From positions 44,452,241 through 44,516,240 of the forward strand of contig CM069593.1 in the NCBI GenBank assembly GCA_035771175.1: a stretch of DNA of 64,000 nt. The letters are read 5' to 3'. Origin of the DNA: Paratinospora sagittata. Lineage: Eukaryota > Streptophyta > Magnoliopsida > Ranunculales > Menispermaceae. The notes beneath the pieces are model-generated. The model had not been told where the DNA came from. It saw only the letters and a program-made list of their open reading frames with translations, and ran no database searches. This document shows positions 20,648-34,085 of the stretch, piece after piece; position 1 is the stretch's first letter, and every line of letters begins with the position of its first letter. The position numbers were made by a program, and so were the translations under genes.

Positions 20648-23155
20648 TAAGTTCGTCGTGGAGAGAATCCCAGTAGGCCTGTGAGCACTGATACTGATCA
20701 GAAGGAGGAGATAAGTCTCCTGAGGCTATGAGAGCTGCTTTGTCGTCATCTTGAGCTCTCTGAGCTGCAGCAATCTCTTCGTAGGAAAGATGAGTGTTGT
20801 CCCGTAGATGAGGTGGGAGATCTGACCAAGATGGTGGATCTCTGAAATTAGGCGGAGGAAAGTCGGGACTCCATGGAGCTAAGTTCTGTACCAGAGAATC
20901 GAGATGTTCTTCTGGGATGAACTCATGAGGACCTCGAATTACAGGTGCGATATCTGGATGGTTATTGATATCGTTAAGGAAGCTGCAAACACCAGTAATT
21001 ACCTAAGGTGTGAGATGACAAGAATATGTCTGGAATTGCTGGAAGTAATGTTCAGCAATCAACCCTTGAGGAGAGTCAGAGAAGGGTTGGTGACATATGT
21101 AGATAGCATGCAGGCGCTTAGGAAATAGTTGACATATTTCATTCACCTGTGCTGTCCAAACTGAGAGATGAGCAAACAACTGTAAACAACCATGAATGAG
21201 GGTTGTTTGTTGCCTGAGTTGATTCTGTAGTTGCTGAGGAATGAAGGCTACAACTATTTTATAAAGACACGAGACATACCAAATGTACCAGAATAAGTTT
21301 TCAGTTAACTCGGTACAAAGGTGGATGATGAACAGATAGGGCCGTGTCTGGTTGAATGGGTTACCCTGAGAAATCTGTTCTAGGAAGTCCATGAGATGCC
21401 TGTGGGCATAATAAAACATGTTGGCTCGGGCCAACTCGTTAACGCCATGGGCCGTAGTGGGTTCTGGAACGCATGGAGGGAAAACAGCTCCAATAAGTGG
21501 AATTGATTAATTGTATGGGCTTGGGCCTAGTAACAAGTTTGGGCTGTAACAAGAGAGGTAGATTGAAACATCCTGTGATAAGCGAGAGTTGGGCCTTGGA
21601 CTTTTGGATGGGCCTTGATAAGAAATCTGCTAACACATTCTTGTTGCCTGGGATATGTTTAACAGTAAATGTATACTGCGTAAACCATTCTTGTAGACGA
21701 AGAAGTTGAGCAGAAGACCCCATTTTATTCTTAAATTTCAGCATCTTTGGAAAGGAGAAACTATCCATTTGGATTTCAAATTGTGCTGGTCTGAGGAAGA
21801 ATGCATACTTCTGAATACCATTCTTATCATTCACAACACCAAGAAACTGTTGTAGCTGTTGTTTTGTGAGGTGAGAATCAGGAAATTGCAGAAGTTCAAC
21901 TGCAATGTGGGATCCAGGTTGATAGACTCCATTGAAAAACTTCATGCCTAAGAAATCAATTTCAGAAGTATTGATAATACTTTTCTTTTCGAAAAGCATG
22001 ATACCAGAGGATTCAGTAATATCCAGAAAATGAGAAAGAAGGTGTTAATGATCAGCTTCATTCTTGGAGAACAAGAGGATATCATCAATATAAATCAATG
22101 TTGTATGCAGTAAGGGAGCATAAATCTTTGTCATAGCTTTCTGGAACAGAGATGGAGCAACCTTAAGACCAAAAGGCATAACCGTCCATTGGTAATGTGC
22201 ATTTGGAATGCAAAAAGCCGTTTTAGGACGATCATCGGGGTGAACACCAAGTTGCCAAAAACATGCTTTAAGATCAAATTTGCTATAAACTGTAGATCTG
22301 GCAAGCAGAGTGAGCTGGGACGAAATCTTGGGAAGAGGGAACTTATCATCGCGTAAGAAGGTGTTCAAAGGCTTATAGTTTATAACAAGTCGTTTCTTAC
22401 CTCGTCGTTGTTCAGCTCGTTTATTTACATAAAATGCTTGACATGCCCAATCAGACTTAGTAGGTTCAATCAAACCTTGGGCAAACAAATCAGCACATTC
22501 GTTCCTGGCAAGTTCAAGTTCATCAGGAGGCATTCTTGGATGAATGGCTTTAGTCGAATTGATATCTTCGTTAAGCTTGAAAGGCAAATGAACATAATAC
22601 TCTTCATTCTTCCATAGAGGATGAGGATGGTGAAAATCTTTATGAGATTCTGAAAAAGATTTCTGGATTCTGTCGTGTATAGAACAAGCATCCTGTATCG
22701 TATACAATTTTGGAATAGTTGTATATGGAAGGAACTGCTGTTTGTATAAAATACCTGTAGGCAGTATCTTAAGAGTAGTTCTGGAGTAAATATCCATGCC
22801 AAATAAGATATCTTTGTCAGGAAGATCACAACCAATAATATGAGTCCAGATAATCAAATCCGGAAAGAACTTCAACCCGATTTTCTTGACAATAATCAGA
22901 TGGGTCTGGAAGATTTCATTATTGGCTGCCTTGAAGGATTCAGTATGGGGCTTCTAACATTCTTTGGGAAGTAGGCGATGATTCATCATACTTTTGAATG
23001 CACATGTATCAAAATAAGCAATTACCTTGATAGGATTGTCGAATTTTGTTTGAAGAACAAAAAACTGTGCATAAGGTATCATATGTGATGGAGCCGTTGG
23101 AAAAGATGGTAAAGACACCATGCCCATATAATTGTCATCAAAACTGAAAGAATCA
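20571..23155 (-). pseudogene. Pararetroviral polyprotein fragment (protease, RT, partial RNase H), copy 1
   Basis: Begins at the aspartic-protease region, where the expected D-T-G triad reads D-T-C. Next comes the RT domain with catalytic YIDD (about 22080). In-frame stops are seen at about 22045 and about 22953. Compared with copy 2, about 90 residues are missing inside RNase H (around 21830), removing the stretch with the first catalytic aspartate. The remaining RNase H tail and the C-terminal region follow to a stop near 20571, overlapping the start of the second ORF. No function expected. Confidence 0.85.
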
Positions 23156-24453
23156 TAATTAAGAATTCAATCATATTATTTAGGGTTTACTTTTCTAATT
23201 CTAGATTATGCCTATAACTGAACCACAATGATAAGGATGTATGTCACAAGACCTTTAATGACTTAATGTTCAACTAAACATCCAAAACACATATATATAT
23301 ATATATATATATTGAAGATAACATCCAAAATATTTGAAGATTGGTTCATGTATAAGATGCATCTAATTATCGATGGAGCCTTGGATTTAAGCAAAAAAAC
23401 ACTCAACAAATCTATTTTTTATTTTATTTTTCAGTCCTTGAGCACCGTGACAAAAATTAATATATTTTCATTAAAAGCCTATTTGATAGCTCTTCTTAAG
23501 CCCCACAAATAAAGTTTTAAAATGAAAACTTTGTTCTTACTAGAACACGGGATTCTAATATAAAAAAGAAGTGAAACCTTTCAACACTCTTTTTAGAGAT
23601 AAGTGATTACTTCTTTTATAGGGCTGTTTAGCGTGTAGAATAAAATAAGATTAAAAATAAAGTAATTTTAATAATATATTTGAGATTGAAACAAAAAAAA
23701 TAATTAAAATTTTTAATTAGATTAAAAAAATTAAATTACATAATTTTTTGAATTAAAAAACCTGATCTTGCAAACAAAGCCACCTGTGTTGAATTTTTTT
23801 TAGAAAGAAGGAAGAATGAAGAAGAAAAAGGAGAAAAGATGCCATAACGAAAGCTTGCACGAAAAAAAAAAAAAAACAAAAAAAAGAAGATTGAAAATAA
23901 TCCCATCATTTTGATCGGGATGTTTTATTACGCTAGAACGGAATAAAACGATAAAGTAAGATTATTTTTACCCCATTCCATCTCACACCCAAATATAAAA
24001 TTTAGACCATATTTAATCCAATCTCATCTCATCGTCTGACCCAAATGCACCCTAAGATATAAAGAGATAATTAAAAAAAAAAAAAACCCTTTACCACGTA
24101 GCCCATATAAATTTTTCCCTAACCAAAAGCCACTAAAATGTTGTAATACCCTTTTTTATTTTCTGTTAACAAAATAATAAACCAATAACTTTTTATAATG
24201 TTAAAACATCAAATTTCATTTGGCGGTTGTGACATAACAACTATCCCTCATAATTGTGATCTCTCCAACACCCTGAAAATAAACATATGCTTATCAAATA
24301 GCAATTACACAAGTTATTGTATATCAAGTCATTACAAAGGAGTCTTCCCATTTATCCAAGTTTCCCATAAAACCTGACAAAGCTCGGATTCTTCGATTCT
24401 TGGACACTTCAAAAAGAACGGGAAGACGCCCACCGACACCACACAGCATCTCT
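23156..24453. other. Intergenic and probable LSM5 3' UTR
   Basis: Non-coding sequence between the virus copy and the LSM5 stop codon. A short TA array lies at about 23290-23312. The part nearest 24453 is presumably the LSM5 3' untranslated region (inference). No other feature seen. Confidence 0.5.
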
Positions 24454-27400
24454 CTATGATTCAGGAGAACCACCAGGTACCAACTGTAATAAACAATAAC
24501 GATTGCAATAAGCCTATGAGTGGATAAAAGACCTAGAAGAATAATAGAAAGACATTTCCTGCCCTCAATCAAATGTTTTAAGAATGGGTAAACTCACAAG
24601 AAGTACAAGCATCACTAAAGGGACATACTCAGAGCACAATGTTCCCACCATTGTGGAGATATATACATATGTATGTATATGGAGTTCAAAATTAATTTTC
24701 AAAATAGCTTAAGAAAGAGGCTAAATTTACTTAGTGAGTGCATAAAACGGGTCTTCTACTTTGAGAAGACTTGTTTTTAGCAAAATTAAAATGTTTGAAA
24801 AAAAAAACGATGCTTTTAATTCAAAGTACAACATTAAGGCATTAGTTGATCATGCTTTACTTACAATAGCGATATTGTTCCCATTGAGCAAAATTTGATC
24901 AAGCTTTGTTATCCGGCGTCCCTCAGTGGTGATTTCACTACAAATAAGAAATTGAATGAGAATTCAATTGAAATTCTTTCAATAATAAAAGATTCAAGGA
25001 CAATCGTGCTTTCAATTCATACAATAAGCAAATTTAAAATAGCATGTTTCTTCAAGATTTAGAAGATTTAGAGTTGCTTTCTTCAGTACTTGTTTGTCCC
25101 TACACTAATTTAAAATAGAAAAATTCTTCACAGGCAGTCTATAACTGATCCGGCAAAAAAAACAAATGATAAAGTTGTAGTGCTCTGACTCAGATATGAA
25201 ATGAGAGAAAAGTCATTAAGGTTGTTTGGTTATTAAACAATGAAGACTACTAGATATACCAGATATACATACCAGTTAAGAAGATACAAAGATAACATCG
25301 ATAGGCACAACTAAGACATAGCCACTGTTAACATATCAGAAGACGTAACCCTTAATAGGGTGGAAAAGAAGTGGTTTCATGTCCAACCCCATGTGGTCAA
25401 GAAAAGGCTTTGTTGAACTGCATTGAGTAATCCTAATTACATACAACATTTACAAATCAGATGGACCATCCTATATGACAGGGCCTCTTTGGCACCTACT
25501 TATAACATTATCGTACACTTCATAGTCCAGGTATTTTTTTTTCCCTCTATTTGAACTCAGAACAAAAATTTAGAACTTTACAGCTTAGTAAGTAATTACC
25601 CCCAAGATTCAAGTGGCTAAATGCCTACAAAAAAGCATATGTCAAATCCATCAAAATCATCAAAATTGGTTATTTCTTCAATTATTTCACTCAAAAAGCA
25701 TTGTCTACTATTGGCAGAAGATAAGCCAGGCAGTAAATTATCTTGCAAGATATGTTGACCTGCGACACCACTTGCTCTCTTTTAAACATTTCTTTTGAGC
25801 TTAAGAAACATTGTCTTGATGCTTGTTTAGCCTCTTTTTTCTCTTCTGCTTTACATTATTTTCTTGTCCATGCCCAAAAAATGAGACTAAATATACACAA
25901 GTCCATGTGACACCATAATGGAAAAAATTTATGCAGTACGATTTTTATAATTGATATTAGGTTTGATGAATCACGACCCTCAAAAACCAAGAGAATGTTT
26001 TTTTTTTTTCTTCAAATAAAGACATCCAAAATTGAGGAAATTAACTACAAGCACGCATAAATATCCAAGATAGATGCCCCCTTAATTGAGAACCCGCTTT
26101 TATCTCCTTGTTCAATCAGGGTCTACACATAGATGTCTAGCCAAGAATATAGCTAATACATTAGATAACCACTTGGCTAGCAGTAGGTTCACCTAGGCAA
26201 AGTCGTCAAGACATTGCCTAGGTAACGCCATGGTAGTCAGGATCACGATCCGAATCGTAGGATCGTTGATCCTGTGATCTTAAATTCATAAAACAATCCA
26301 GGTCCCATTAGGATTGTTACTTTGTATGTCGTGCACTTGAATCGTGATCCAGATGTAGGATCGTTAGGATAATGATTCAAGAACAATAAAAAAAAATCGT
26401 ATTTGTTTCGGTGGTGTTTTGGCTTTTAATATTTAATGTTATTTTTAAACCCAATTTTAACTTATTGTTCCTTGCCCCCATCTTCTTCTTCTCTTGCAGG
26501 GGTGTCACACAATCACAGCGACCATGCAATACCCCCCTTTTTTTTCTTACTTTTACAATTCAATCATTTTTTTTTTAATCTGTGATGCTTAATCTGTATT
26601 TGTTGTTTATCTTTCACATTAGCTACAACTACAAGACTACAATTGTTTTAACAAGTTTGAACTTTGAAGTTGTGAGAATAGTCAGAATAGTGAGAATTCG
26701 AGCTAGGAGAAGGAATTCTGCTGGGAATAGGACTGATCCAGGCTGGAAATAGCTACACACCCAATATTTTGGTTTAATTTATGTATTACAAGTGTTAGTT
26801 TACTTTTATTTGATATCTTTATATATCTTGGAAGTATAATTAAATAGTTTGTAGAATCTTATGACTCACGATCTGATCTTCAAGAACCCCCCACCGATTC
26901 TAGTCAGGATCCCAATCCTAACTACCTTGGGTAACGCCTAGGTCACACTTAAGGTAGGCGATGAGGCTGTTTGAAAATATTTTTCAAGGGGGGGTCAATG
27001 TAAATATATCTATGCTATTATAATGCCAAAAGTTGGAAAATTCATGGTAAGACCACTTTGGTATTCTTCCAAAGCTACCCTAATACCTTATTGTTGATTT
27101 TTTGTTTCAAAAATATTATTTAAGTGATTTGGGGGAATTATAATCTATGTTATGGGTGTCGGATACGGGTACATATCTAGAGGTCCGACTTGTTCATTTT
27201 CAAATTTTGGGATATGGGGACTCGTGATGTATATTATATTTTTTGCATATTCTTTATGCTTTTTTATTTTTTTTTATTTTAGCTTTTCTTTTTTTATAGA
27301 AGTTTTTATTTTGACATTTATATTTTAGTGGTAGTTCTAAATACTTTTTTAAAAATTCGTTTTTATTATTTAATGTATTAAACAGTGTTTAGAAGTGTCT

Positions 27401-30400
27401 TAATAGAGTTCTAATAGGATTAGAAAGTTGTTATTATGTTATAGATAGATTATGAAACTTATTTTTAGGTAGTTTAAAAATTGTTTTAGGCGAGTTATCT
27501 ATATAAGGAGCTCTAATTATGAATTTTAATAGATGAAGATCATTTTTTTTTCCTTTGAATATTTTATTCAATAAAATATATATTTGGTTATTTTTTTGAG
27601 TATTTTCGTTCTTGCTTCCGTGACGAATCTACATCAACTCGGCTAATAACTAGTGTTTGGACACATGCATTGCACGTGAGTTTTATTATAAATTAATTAA
27701 ATAGAAAAAAATATATAAAAAAGAAAAATGTATGTTTTTGTCTTTTGATATGATTAAAATGGATAAAGTTATATCAAAATAGGGATGAAGGTACGTAAGC
27801 ATAAAAAGTTAGAAGTTAGATGCCTAGAATAGAAAAAAATTGAAATTAAAAAAGTATAAAATGTGGGAAATGTGTGCAAAAACGAAAGTAGTTAAAATAC
27901 AAAATTACTATTTTATGATAATAAAAGTTTTTTTTAGTAAAATTTAAGATAAACATTTCAAGTCATTTTGGTCAACAAAAAAGCTTCACCGTCAACTACC
28001 CAAGTATTCTCAACAATGGTATAAATTTAATCAAATAACTTTTTTTCACAACTTTCTCTCATGTACTTGCTTTTGTGGAGTCAAATTAATATATTTCTAA
28101 TTTTTCCCTTCTCAACTATAATACATTACTTTTTTTACTTTGTTCTTATCTTTCTATTGAAAAAGAAAATATTACTCTTTAACTTATATGTAAAAAATAT
28201 TTTTTCTTAAAAAAAATAATAGCATGCATTGTAGATGAGATTTTTCACTAAAATTTTATTCATCGAATGTGAAAAGATGTGCACATGCACTAGTGAAGTC
28301 TAAGGTTCTTTTTTCTTGATATTGCTACATGTGTGATTGGTAGCTTAAACATTGGCATACAGCTCCTAATTCTAGTGTTGTATGTATATTTCCATTATGT
28401 AAGTTTTTTTTTTTTTCTTTTCCCTATTTTGTAATTTTGATTTTCTATTTTTATTTCTGTATATTGCTGCAAATATTTTCCTTTGTGTCATAAGTATTAC
28501 ATCAAACATGTCTCTTTAAATCATAAGTATTAATATTATATAGTTTATCTTCTATCACACAAGATTTGTATGTGAACAACTAATAACCTATTTACTTAAG
28601 GAGCTATAAATAAATAGTATTTGCAATGCTTAGGCACCACCATGCTTAGAAAGGGGGGGAATTGCTTAGAGATTGCTCTTGACACCTTGACGATTAACTA
28701 CACTGACACAACAGCTCTTGCTACAGCTTTCCTTTTCCAACATTTAGACAAAATCACAGAAAATCTACATATCACCTCAAATGCTTTTTAAATTGCCATA
28801 AGGGAAAGGCATAAGCATAAGATTCAAAGCACGCACTAAACAAATTCAAGTGTTTTCGTACTGTATTATTCAAAGACATAGCCCTTGATAGATCATATAT
28901 TAAATCAATACAAATCACATAAAATAGAAGCATTCCCAATTTTGCTCAAAAGCCTTTACCATATGTATAGAAACTTCCTTTTGTACAACATAGGGTCACA
29001 TATTTGATATTTGTTTAGAAATTAAAACATCAAACAAAACTGAATAACTTAGATGTACATGCATTTCGAATTGAGTTAAAGTTTAGAAACCATACCAATA
29101 AGATAAATCTAACAACTGTTAACTCTCTTATGAATCACAGTGTTAACTTTCATGAACTCCTAAACTTTTCTTACCGGTTATCCACAATTCTGCAGGTCTT
29201 CGTTAAACTATGGCATACATCCTAAGTACCCATAAAATCATCCCTAATTCCCTCCGTGCTTATACCTTAATCCAATTTGTTATATGATGAACGGTAGAAA
29301 ACAAAACTTGTATATGGGCTTTAATCAAGAAAGTTAATGGTAAAACATGGTAGGAGCACTAATTGTCATTATGGAAAAATTAAAAGGGACAATTGTCTAA
29401 GAAACCAAACCTCATTTGAATTAACAAAAGTGGTAAAAGTCCAGATCAAAATATCTTAAAGAATCCTCTGGTTGTAACAAAAAAACATCTAATTAAAAAA
29501 TTGAAGTAATCTAAAATTAATATGCCAATTACTTACTACTTACTTGGTCTTGGCAAGAACTTAGGAAAATATTTTTTTTTATCAAGACCTTAGTTGTTTG
29601 CTTTTGTGTGCTTAGATTAAAGAAGGTCGAAATATCAAGTCTGTGTCCAAAATCTGGATTAAAAAAAGGCATGGGGAATGATTGTTATAGTTAATTAAAT
29701 ATCTAAAAGAAAAGTAATTTAAAGGCTCTACAACAAATAGAGTTTCATATTGGAGTCAATTTAAAGGCTAAATAGATTAATAAAACATGCCCAACGTATA
29801 GAGTTTTGTTCAAAGGTAATCTTTGTCAATCCTTGCAAGCAACAATACAAGTCTACGACAAATCTAGTAAACCCAGCAACCTCTCTTTATGCTCTCTTCC
29901 TACATTTGAATCAATAAAAGGTACCTCTAAAAATCCAAAGGTACAAAAATTAATTGTCTAATCAATGAAAGAATCAAATTTTCAAGCAATCTTCACAAAT
30001 TTCAACTTCCAAATGCCAAGGATTTTCTTAAATCTCAAAGGTTTTAAAATTTAATCACCAAAACACATTACTTGAACAACAAAAAGTCTAGTATAACTTT
30101 TTCTCATCAAAGCCTTCAATTGAGGCAATGCTTTTTCCTAGCTAGTTGGTCAACTCAAGTCAAGCCTCCATTTCAACATTAAAAATTTCATCTCAAGAGA
30201 AAATACTATCTTACATAATCTTTTGGGTTATTACACAGTAATCTTTTATCTTTGTTAGTTCGACTAGCTGAAAGCAATAGGAAATGGTCTAGTTGAATTT
30301 CCTAACACACCCAAAAGCCACAAAAATAATAATTGAACCATTCTCATGCTAGAAACTTTTAAGAACTTCGTCTTTAAAAGATGAATATTGAAATATTATA

Positions 30401-32575
30401 ATCATTGCCAAATCTTAAAACGTGTAATCCGGATTTCACTTTTTTTTTAAAAAAAATTTGGCTCCACAAGCATTATCTCATACTTTTAAAACAAAGCTAT
30501 TTCCACACTTTTCTAGAGTCAAATTCCAAATTTAAAATCAAGGCAATATTTTAGTCCTTGAGTGACCTTTTCATGTCCATTAAAAGGTAGTTAGGTTCAC
30601 TACAATTTGAATAGTAAATTTTTGGTGACATGAAATTGGATTACCATAGTAGAATAATATTTTAGACTCCAATATCATTTTGATTCATCAAATGGGTTTT
30701 TTTATTTCAAAAATATAGTTGACAAGAAAGAGTATTTCACATGAAAACCAATTTTTTCCATTACTGACATCACATAATACCCTTTTTTTTATAAGAAACG
30801 AAAAGATATATTAGAAGGGAAATAAGCAGTAAAAAAGAAAAGATGGGTGATTAGAATTCTTCCACACAAAGAAGAAAGAACCAACTAGTTACACTATATT
30901 AGCTCATTCCCTAAGCCAACCCGCAAATTGAATGTTCTAGCTAATTCTGAAGAAACCACCCAGAGGAAAGCTTTAAGCACAGACCCTTCCCAAACCGCTA
31001 CACTATCCAAACTAATGTTTTCAAAAAACCTTTGATTATGCTCCAACCATGTTGACCAAACAACGGAGAGAATGTTGATTCCCCTAAGGTTTCTATGCCA
31101 CTCAGACTGATTAGGGGAATGAAAATCAAACAATTCCTCCAACGAGAGAGGTTTCTTAACAAGGCCACTAGAGAATGCCTTCCATCTATCCCATATTGAG
31201 GAGACAAGAGCAATGAAGAAACAAGTAATCCATACTTTTCGCATCTTGTAAGCAAAGAGTACAACAACTGGGATAGAGCGCCCAATGCTTATTCTTCTTC
31301 TAAATGGCATCCAATGTATTAATCCTTCTGCAAGCCAATAACCAAACAAAAACCCTAACTTTAGATGGCGCATAAGCTCTCTAAATGAAGTCGGTTGGGT
31401 CAAAATTTGGGAAGGAGGGGCAAGAAATCAGGCTAGAGAAGAAAGACTTGGAAGTGAATGACCCAGAGGGATTTAAGATCCAAGCATGTATGTCAGGTTG
31501 ATCTTTCTAACCCAAAAGCTCTCGAGTTTTCCAACGGCCAATTTCCCCCTCATTGCTAGAGGTGAGGTTCTTAGAGAAGAAGATGCAGGTTTGGGTAAAG
31601 GTGGTGGTATTAGTTTACTGATAATTTGTTAAGAGAGGCTATGGGTCGATAATGGGCAGAAGACAAGCAATAAAGAGTTGGAAAGACATCACATAATGCT
31701 CTCATCAGGAGTGTTCGACAGAAATTGAAACTCTAAAGCTTTATAATGATTTTATAGAGTATCATTATCATCAAGAACTCATTCAGTCACACAAGAAAGA
31801 TGAAGAATGGTCAAACTTCCAATTCCAGTAAATTGGGGCAAAGCTTAGATAAGCTCTCTAAAACCTTGTCCACTTTTAGAGGGATGCCTCAGGCATAGAG
31901 CATAAGTTTTAGAAGCTTTAGAAACCTCGGTTTATCGCTGGACATGTTTTTGAGATAAATCTTATGACGGTTGACCTTAATTTTATCAAATTTAGAATAG
32001 GCAACCTACTTAAAGCTCAAATTTGGTCCATTTAGCATACCAATAGAACATGATATCACCCTACACTACAAACCCTAGGAAAAAAAATTACTCTAAACCT
32101 AACAATCCTCCAAAAAAAAAAAAGAAAAAGAAAAAACCAATGTGTCAATCCTCCATATGTGAAATGCTAAAACTATCTCAGTAATTGGTAAAAAGCGGAT
32201 TAAAAAAACAAAAAAACGAATAAGAACAACAACAACCATTTCAATTTCATATCTATAAATCAGCAGGAGATGGTAGCAATTGTTGAAGAAGAAAAAGAAA
32301 AAGAGGGGAGTGTAGAAATACTATTCAGTGACGTCTTCGAGGACCATGTTGACGTAGACATCGAAACCCCTTAGGGTTCCAACGAGCTCCTTGTCTCCCT
32401 TCATTATCACCCATATCTTCGACCCTATGCACCTATCTATTAGCTCTGCAACCACACCACACCCACCATTTACTTGCTTAATCAGCAGAAAAACATAACA
32501 GCAGGAGAAGAAGAAGAAGAAGGTTAGAACTACGAACGAACCTGATGGAAGAAGCTGGGAAGGATTGTTAGACAT
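24454..32575 (-). CDS. LSM5: U6 snRNA-associated Sm-like protein LSM5
   Basis: Four exons join in frame: 32575-32542, 32445-32322, 24937-24865 and 24483-24454, giving 86 residues. The N-terminus [11 protein letters not shown], the Sm1 motif with [20 protein letters not shown] and NMVLEDV, and the Sm2 part with [15 protein letters not shown] match the conserved LSM5 sequence. An apparent TAG after EDVTE is removed by splicing (donor GTATTT right after GAATA). LSM5 is a subunit of the LSM1-7 ring (cytoplasmic decapping) and the LSM2-8 ring (nuclear U6 snRNA). Intron 2 is 7,384 bp long, unusual for such a small housekeeping gene, and contains transposon remains. No coding damage seen. Confidence 0.95.
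24938..26221. other. LSM5 intron 2, 3' portion
   Basis: Runs from the exon 3 acceptor (24939-24938) to the MITE-like element. A/T-rich with no recognised coding or repeat structure. Confidence 0.6.
26228..26930. mobile_element. MITE-like non-autonomous DNA element in LSM5 intron 2
   Basis: Ends are inverted: CCATGGTAGTCAGGAT at 26228-26243 against ATCCTAACTACCTTGG at 26915-26930 (14 of 16 match). A 6-bp direct repeat GTAACG (26222-26227 and 26931-26936) flanks both ends. The interior is 703 bp and non-coding, with GATCC/GATCG words near the left end. The superfamily is not assigned. Confidence 0.6.
26937..30780. other. LSM5 intron 2, central portion
   Basis: Long A/T-rich intronic stretch with many T and A runs. 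Around 27650-27680 the sequence ACTAGTGTTTGGACACATGC resembles ends of common plant DNA transposons, and a loosely inverted GTGCACATGCACTAGTG occurs at about 28278-28294. This is too weak to call an element. Nothing else recognised. Confidence 0.4.
30781..31700 (-). mobile_element. LINE 3' fragment (RT zinc-binding region) in LSM5 intron 2
   Basis: On the minus strand, [14 protein letters not shown] (about 31500-31440) starts the zf-RVT region. It is followed by sequence matching the C-terminal His/Cys part of plant LINE ORF2 (frame-shifted) and a conserved [14 protein letters not shown] segment (about 31060-31010). An A-run on the minus strand at about 30790-30782 is the 3' tail. The 5' boundary near 31700 is approximate. 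It has the same strand as LSM5. Confidence 0.75.
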
Positions 32576-33543
32576 TGTTTCGCCCGCACTGAGTCGTCAC
32601 TCCTCACTCTTCTTCTTCTTCAACCACTAGCGCTTCAGTTGTTCACTTATAAGTGCCCTATAACTTCTTGGATTTTTTTGCCAACGCGTTTTTTTTTCTT
32701 CTTAAATTCGACCAAAAAATTTTACCAAAATACAGCACTTTGGCCACGCTGGCATCCACGTGGCCAAACTGCTGGCAAAGTTGGCAAAATGGCGTTTTTA
32801 TTAAAAACGCCGGATAGTTGGAAAAAGAACAAAAAAAAAAAAAAAAAAAAAAAAAACTTGAAAACATTTCTATTAACTTTAATTTAATTTCTTTATTACT
32901 TAATTAACCACTCCTCGAGAATAAAAAATCTTATGGATTAATCATATAACTTTTTTAATTCTTGCACCCTTAAGAAAATTAATAGATAACTATCTTTAGG
33001 GCTATGTTTTAAGCACATATATATGTTCTTTTGGGTTTACTTGTAACAATTTTTACCAATCACATGCAAATAGACTACTGATAATTTTAATGCAAATATG
33101 CTTATTTTTTACAAGTACTTTTTGAGTTTTTTTTTTTTTTTTTTTTGTCAAAGGAAAAGTACTTTTGAGTTAGTTGTTTTACAATATATTTGAAGGAAGT
33201 GTTACATCTTCATGAATTATTAGTTGAGTTAATAGTATAATATTCATTGAAGAAGAAACTATAATACAAACTGCATCACTCAATAATTTTTGAATTTTTA
33301 TTGAATCATGTGTCAAGACGTGATTCAATGCAATCTAAAAGTATTAAGCTCTTGGAAGTTTACTTAGATTTGTTTTATTTTTTTTTTTATCTATTTTCAA
33401 ACTAGTTGACATGCACCTGAACCACAAACTAAACTGTATTACTTAATTAAATAAATATAGTACTCTTACTTTCTTAGTACTTTTGTTGTGTAATAATGTT
33501 ATTTACCTAAAGATTTTAATTAATTTATTATTGCGTACGAACT
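32576..33543. other. LSM5 5' leader and promoter side, then intergenic
   Basis: Upstream of the LSM5 start codon. Contains an A-tract of about 27 bases at 32830-32856 and a T-tract at about 33129-33146. No promoter element could be fixed from sequence alone. Confidence 0.4.
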
Positions 33544-34085
33544 ATGGGAGATAGAATTGTATTTGTTACTTTACATGTCAATGGTGAAGTTTCTTATGGG
33601 CCACATGGAGTATCATTTAATAGTCCTTTTGTGAGGGGTATTATGTTGAATTTTGGAACACAAAAAGATTAGTTGGAACATGCCATATACGATGCCCTCT
33701 TCATTGACTATAGGACTTCAAAGGTTACAATGGTATATAGATATCCAACTATGGCGCCTAATGGAATGTTATACTTCATACCCATGCCACTTGAAGGTGA
33801 GAACAATGTTGAGTTTTTGTGGACGTCTTGTCTCAAATGCCACCACCAAATTCTATTGAATTATGTGTGACTTCAACTTTTATGCACTTTGCACAGAGTT
33901 CTCCTGCTTTTCAAGGTGATGATATACGTACAAGTGCCTCATCTCCTCAAGTGGAACAACATAATGACCGTGAAGAAGATGTAGGCCCAAGTGATCCAAT
34001 TTTTTATCATGAAGCTTCACAAAATGTTAGTGTTAGATTGCCTAGGGTTAGAATTGTCGAATATGCCGAAGGAGTTGGAACCTGA
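33544..34085 (+). pseudogene. MuDR/MULE transposase N-terminal relic
   Basis: From the ATG at 33544 the frame gives a MuDR N-terminal-type domain: FVTLHVNGEVSYGPHGVSF, then SKVTMVYRYPT, then YFIPMPLEGENNVEFLW. A stop lies at about 33670, and a frameshift at about 33820 moves to a frame reading DVLSQMPPPNSIELCV and an acidic tail. The catalytic transposase core and ends were not found. It is unrelated in sequence to the Pack-MULE ends at 17.5 kb as far as can be judged by eye. Confidence 0.7.

Larger units (their letters stand above)
19757..23155 (-). mobile_element. Endogenous pararetrovirus copy 1 (Caulimoviridae, petuvirus/florendovirus-like), decayed
   Basis: Minus-strand copy covering the protease-RT-RNase H half of the polyprotein, a downstream second ORF and the viral 3' region. 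It is clearly related to the longer copy at 42381-50470. The left end (19757-19769, minus TGGTATCAGATCC) resembles the Met-tRNA primer-binding site, where the linear map of these viruses begins and ends. The right end falls just upstream of the protease at about 23155. Stops, a mutated protease box and an internal deletion show it is old and inactive. Confidence 0.88.

Noticed and set aside
27650..28300. Possible transposon between ACTAGTGTTTGGACACATGC and GTGCACATGCACTAGTG
   Set aside because: Only loose inverted similarity and no target duplication; not enough for an element call.
32639..32887. Plus frame ending in a Lys run
   Set aside because: The Lys run is the A-tract at 32830-32856; no domain, likely chance.
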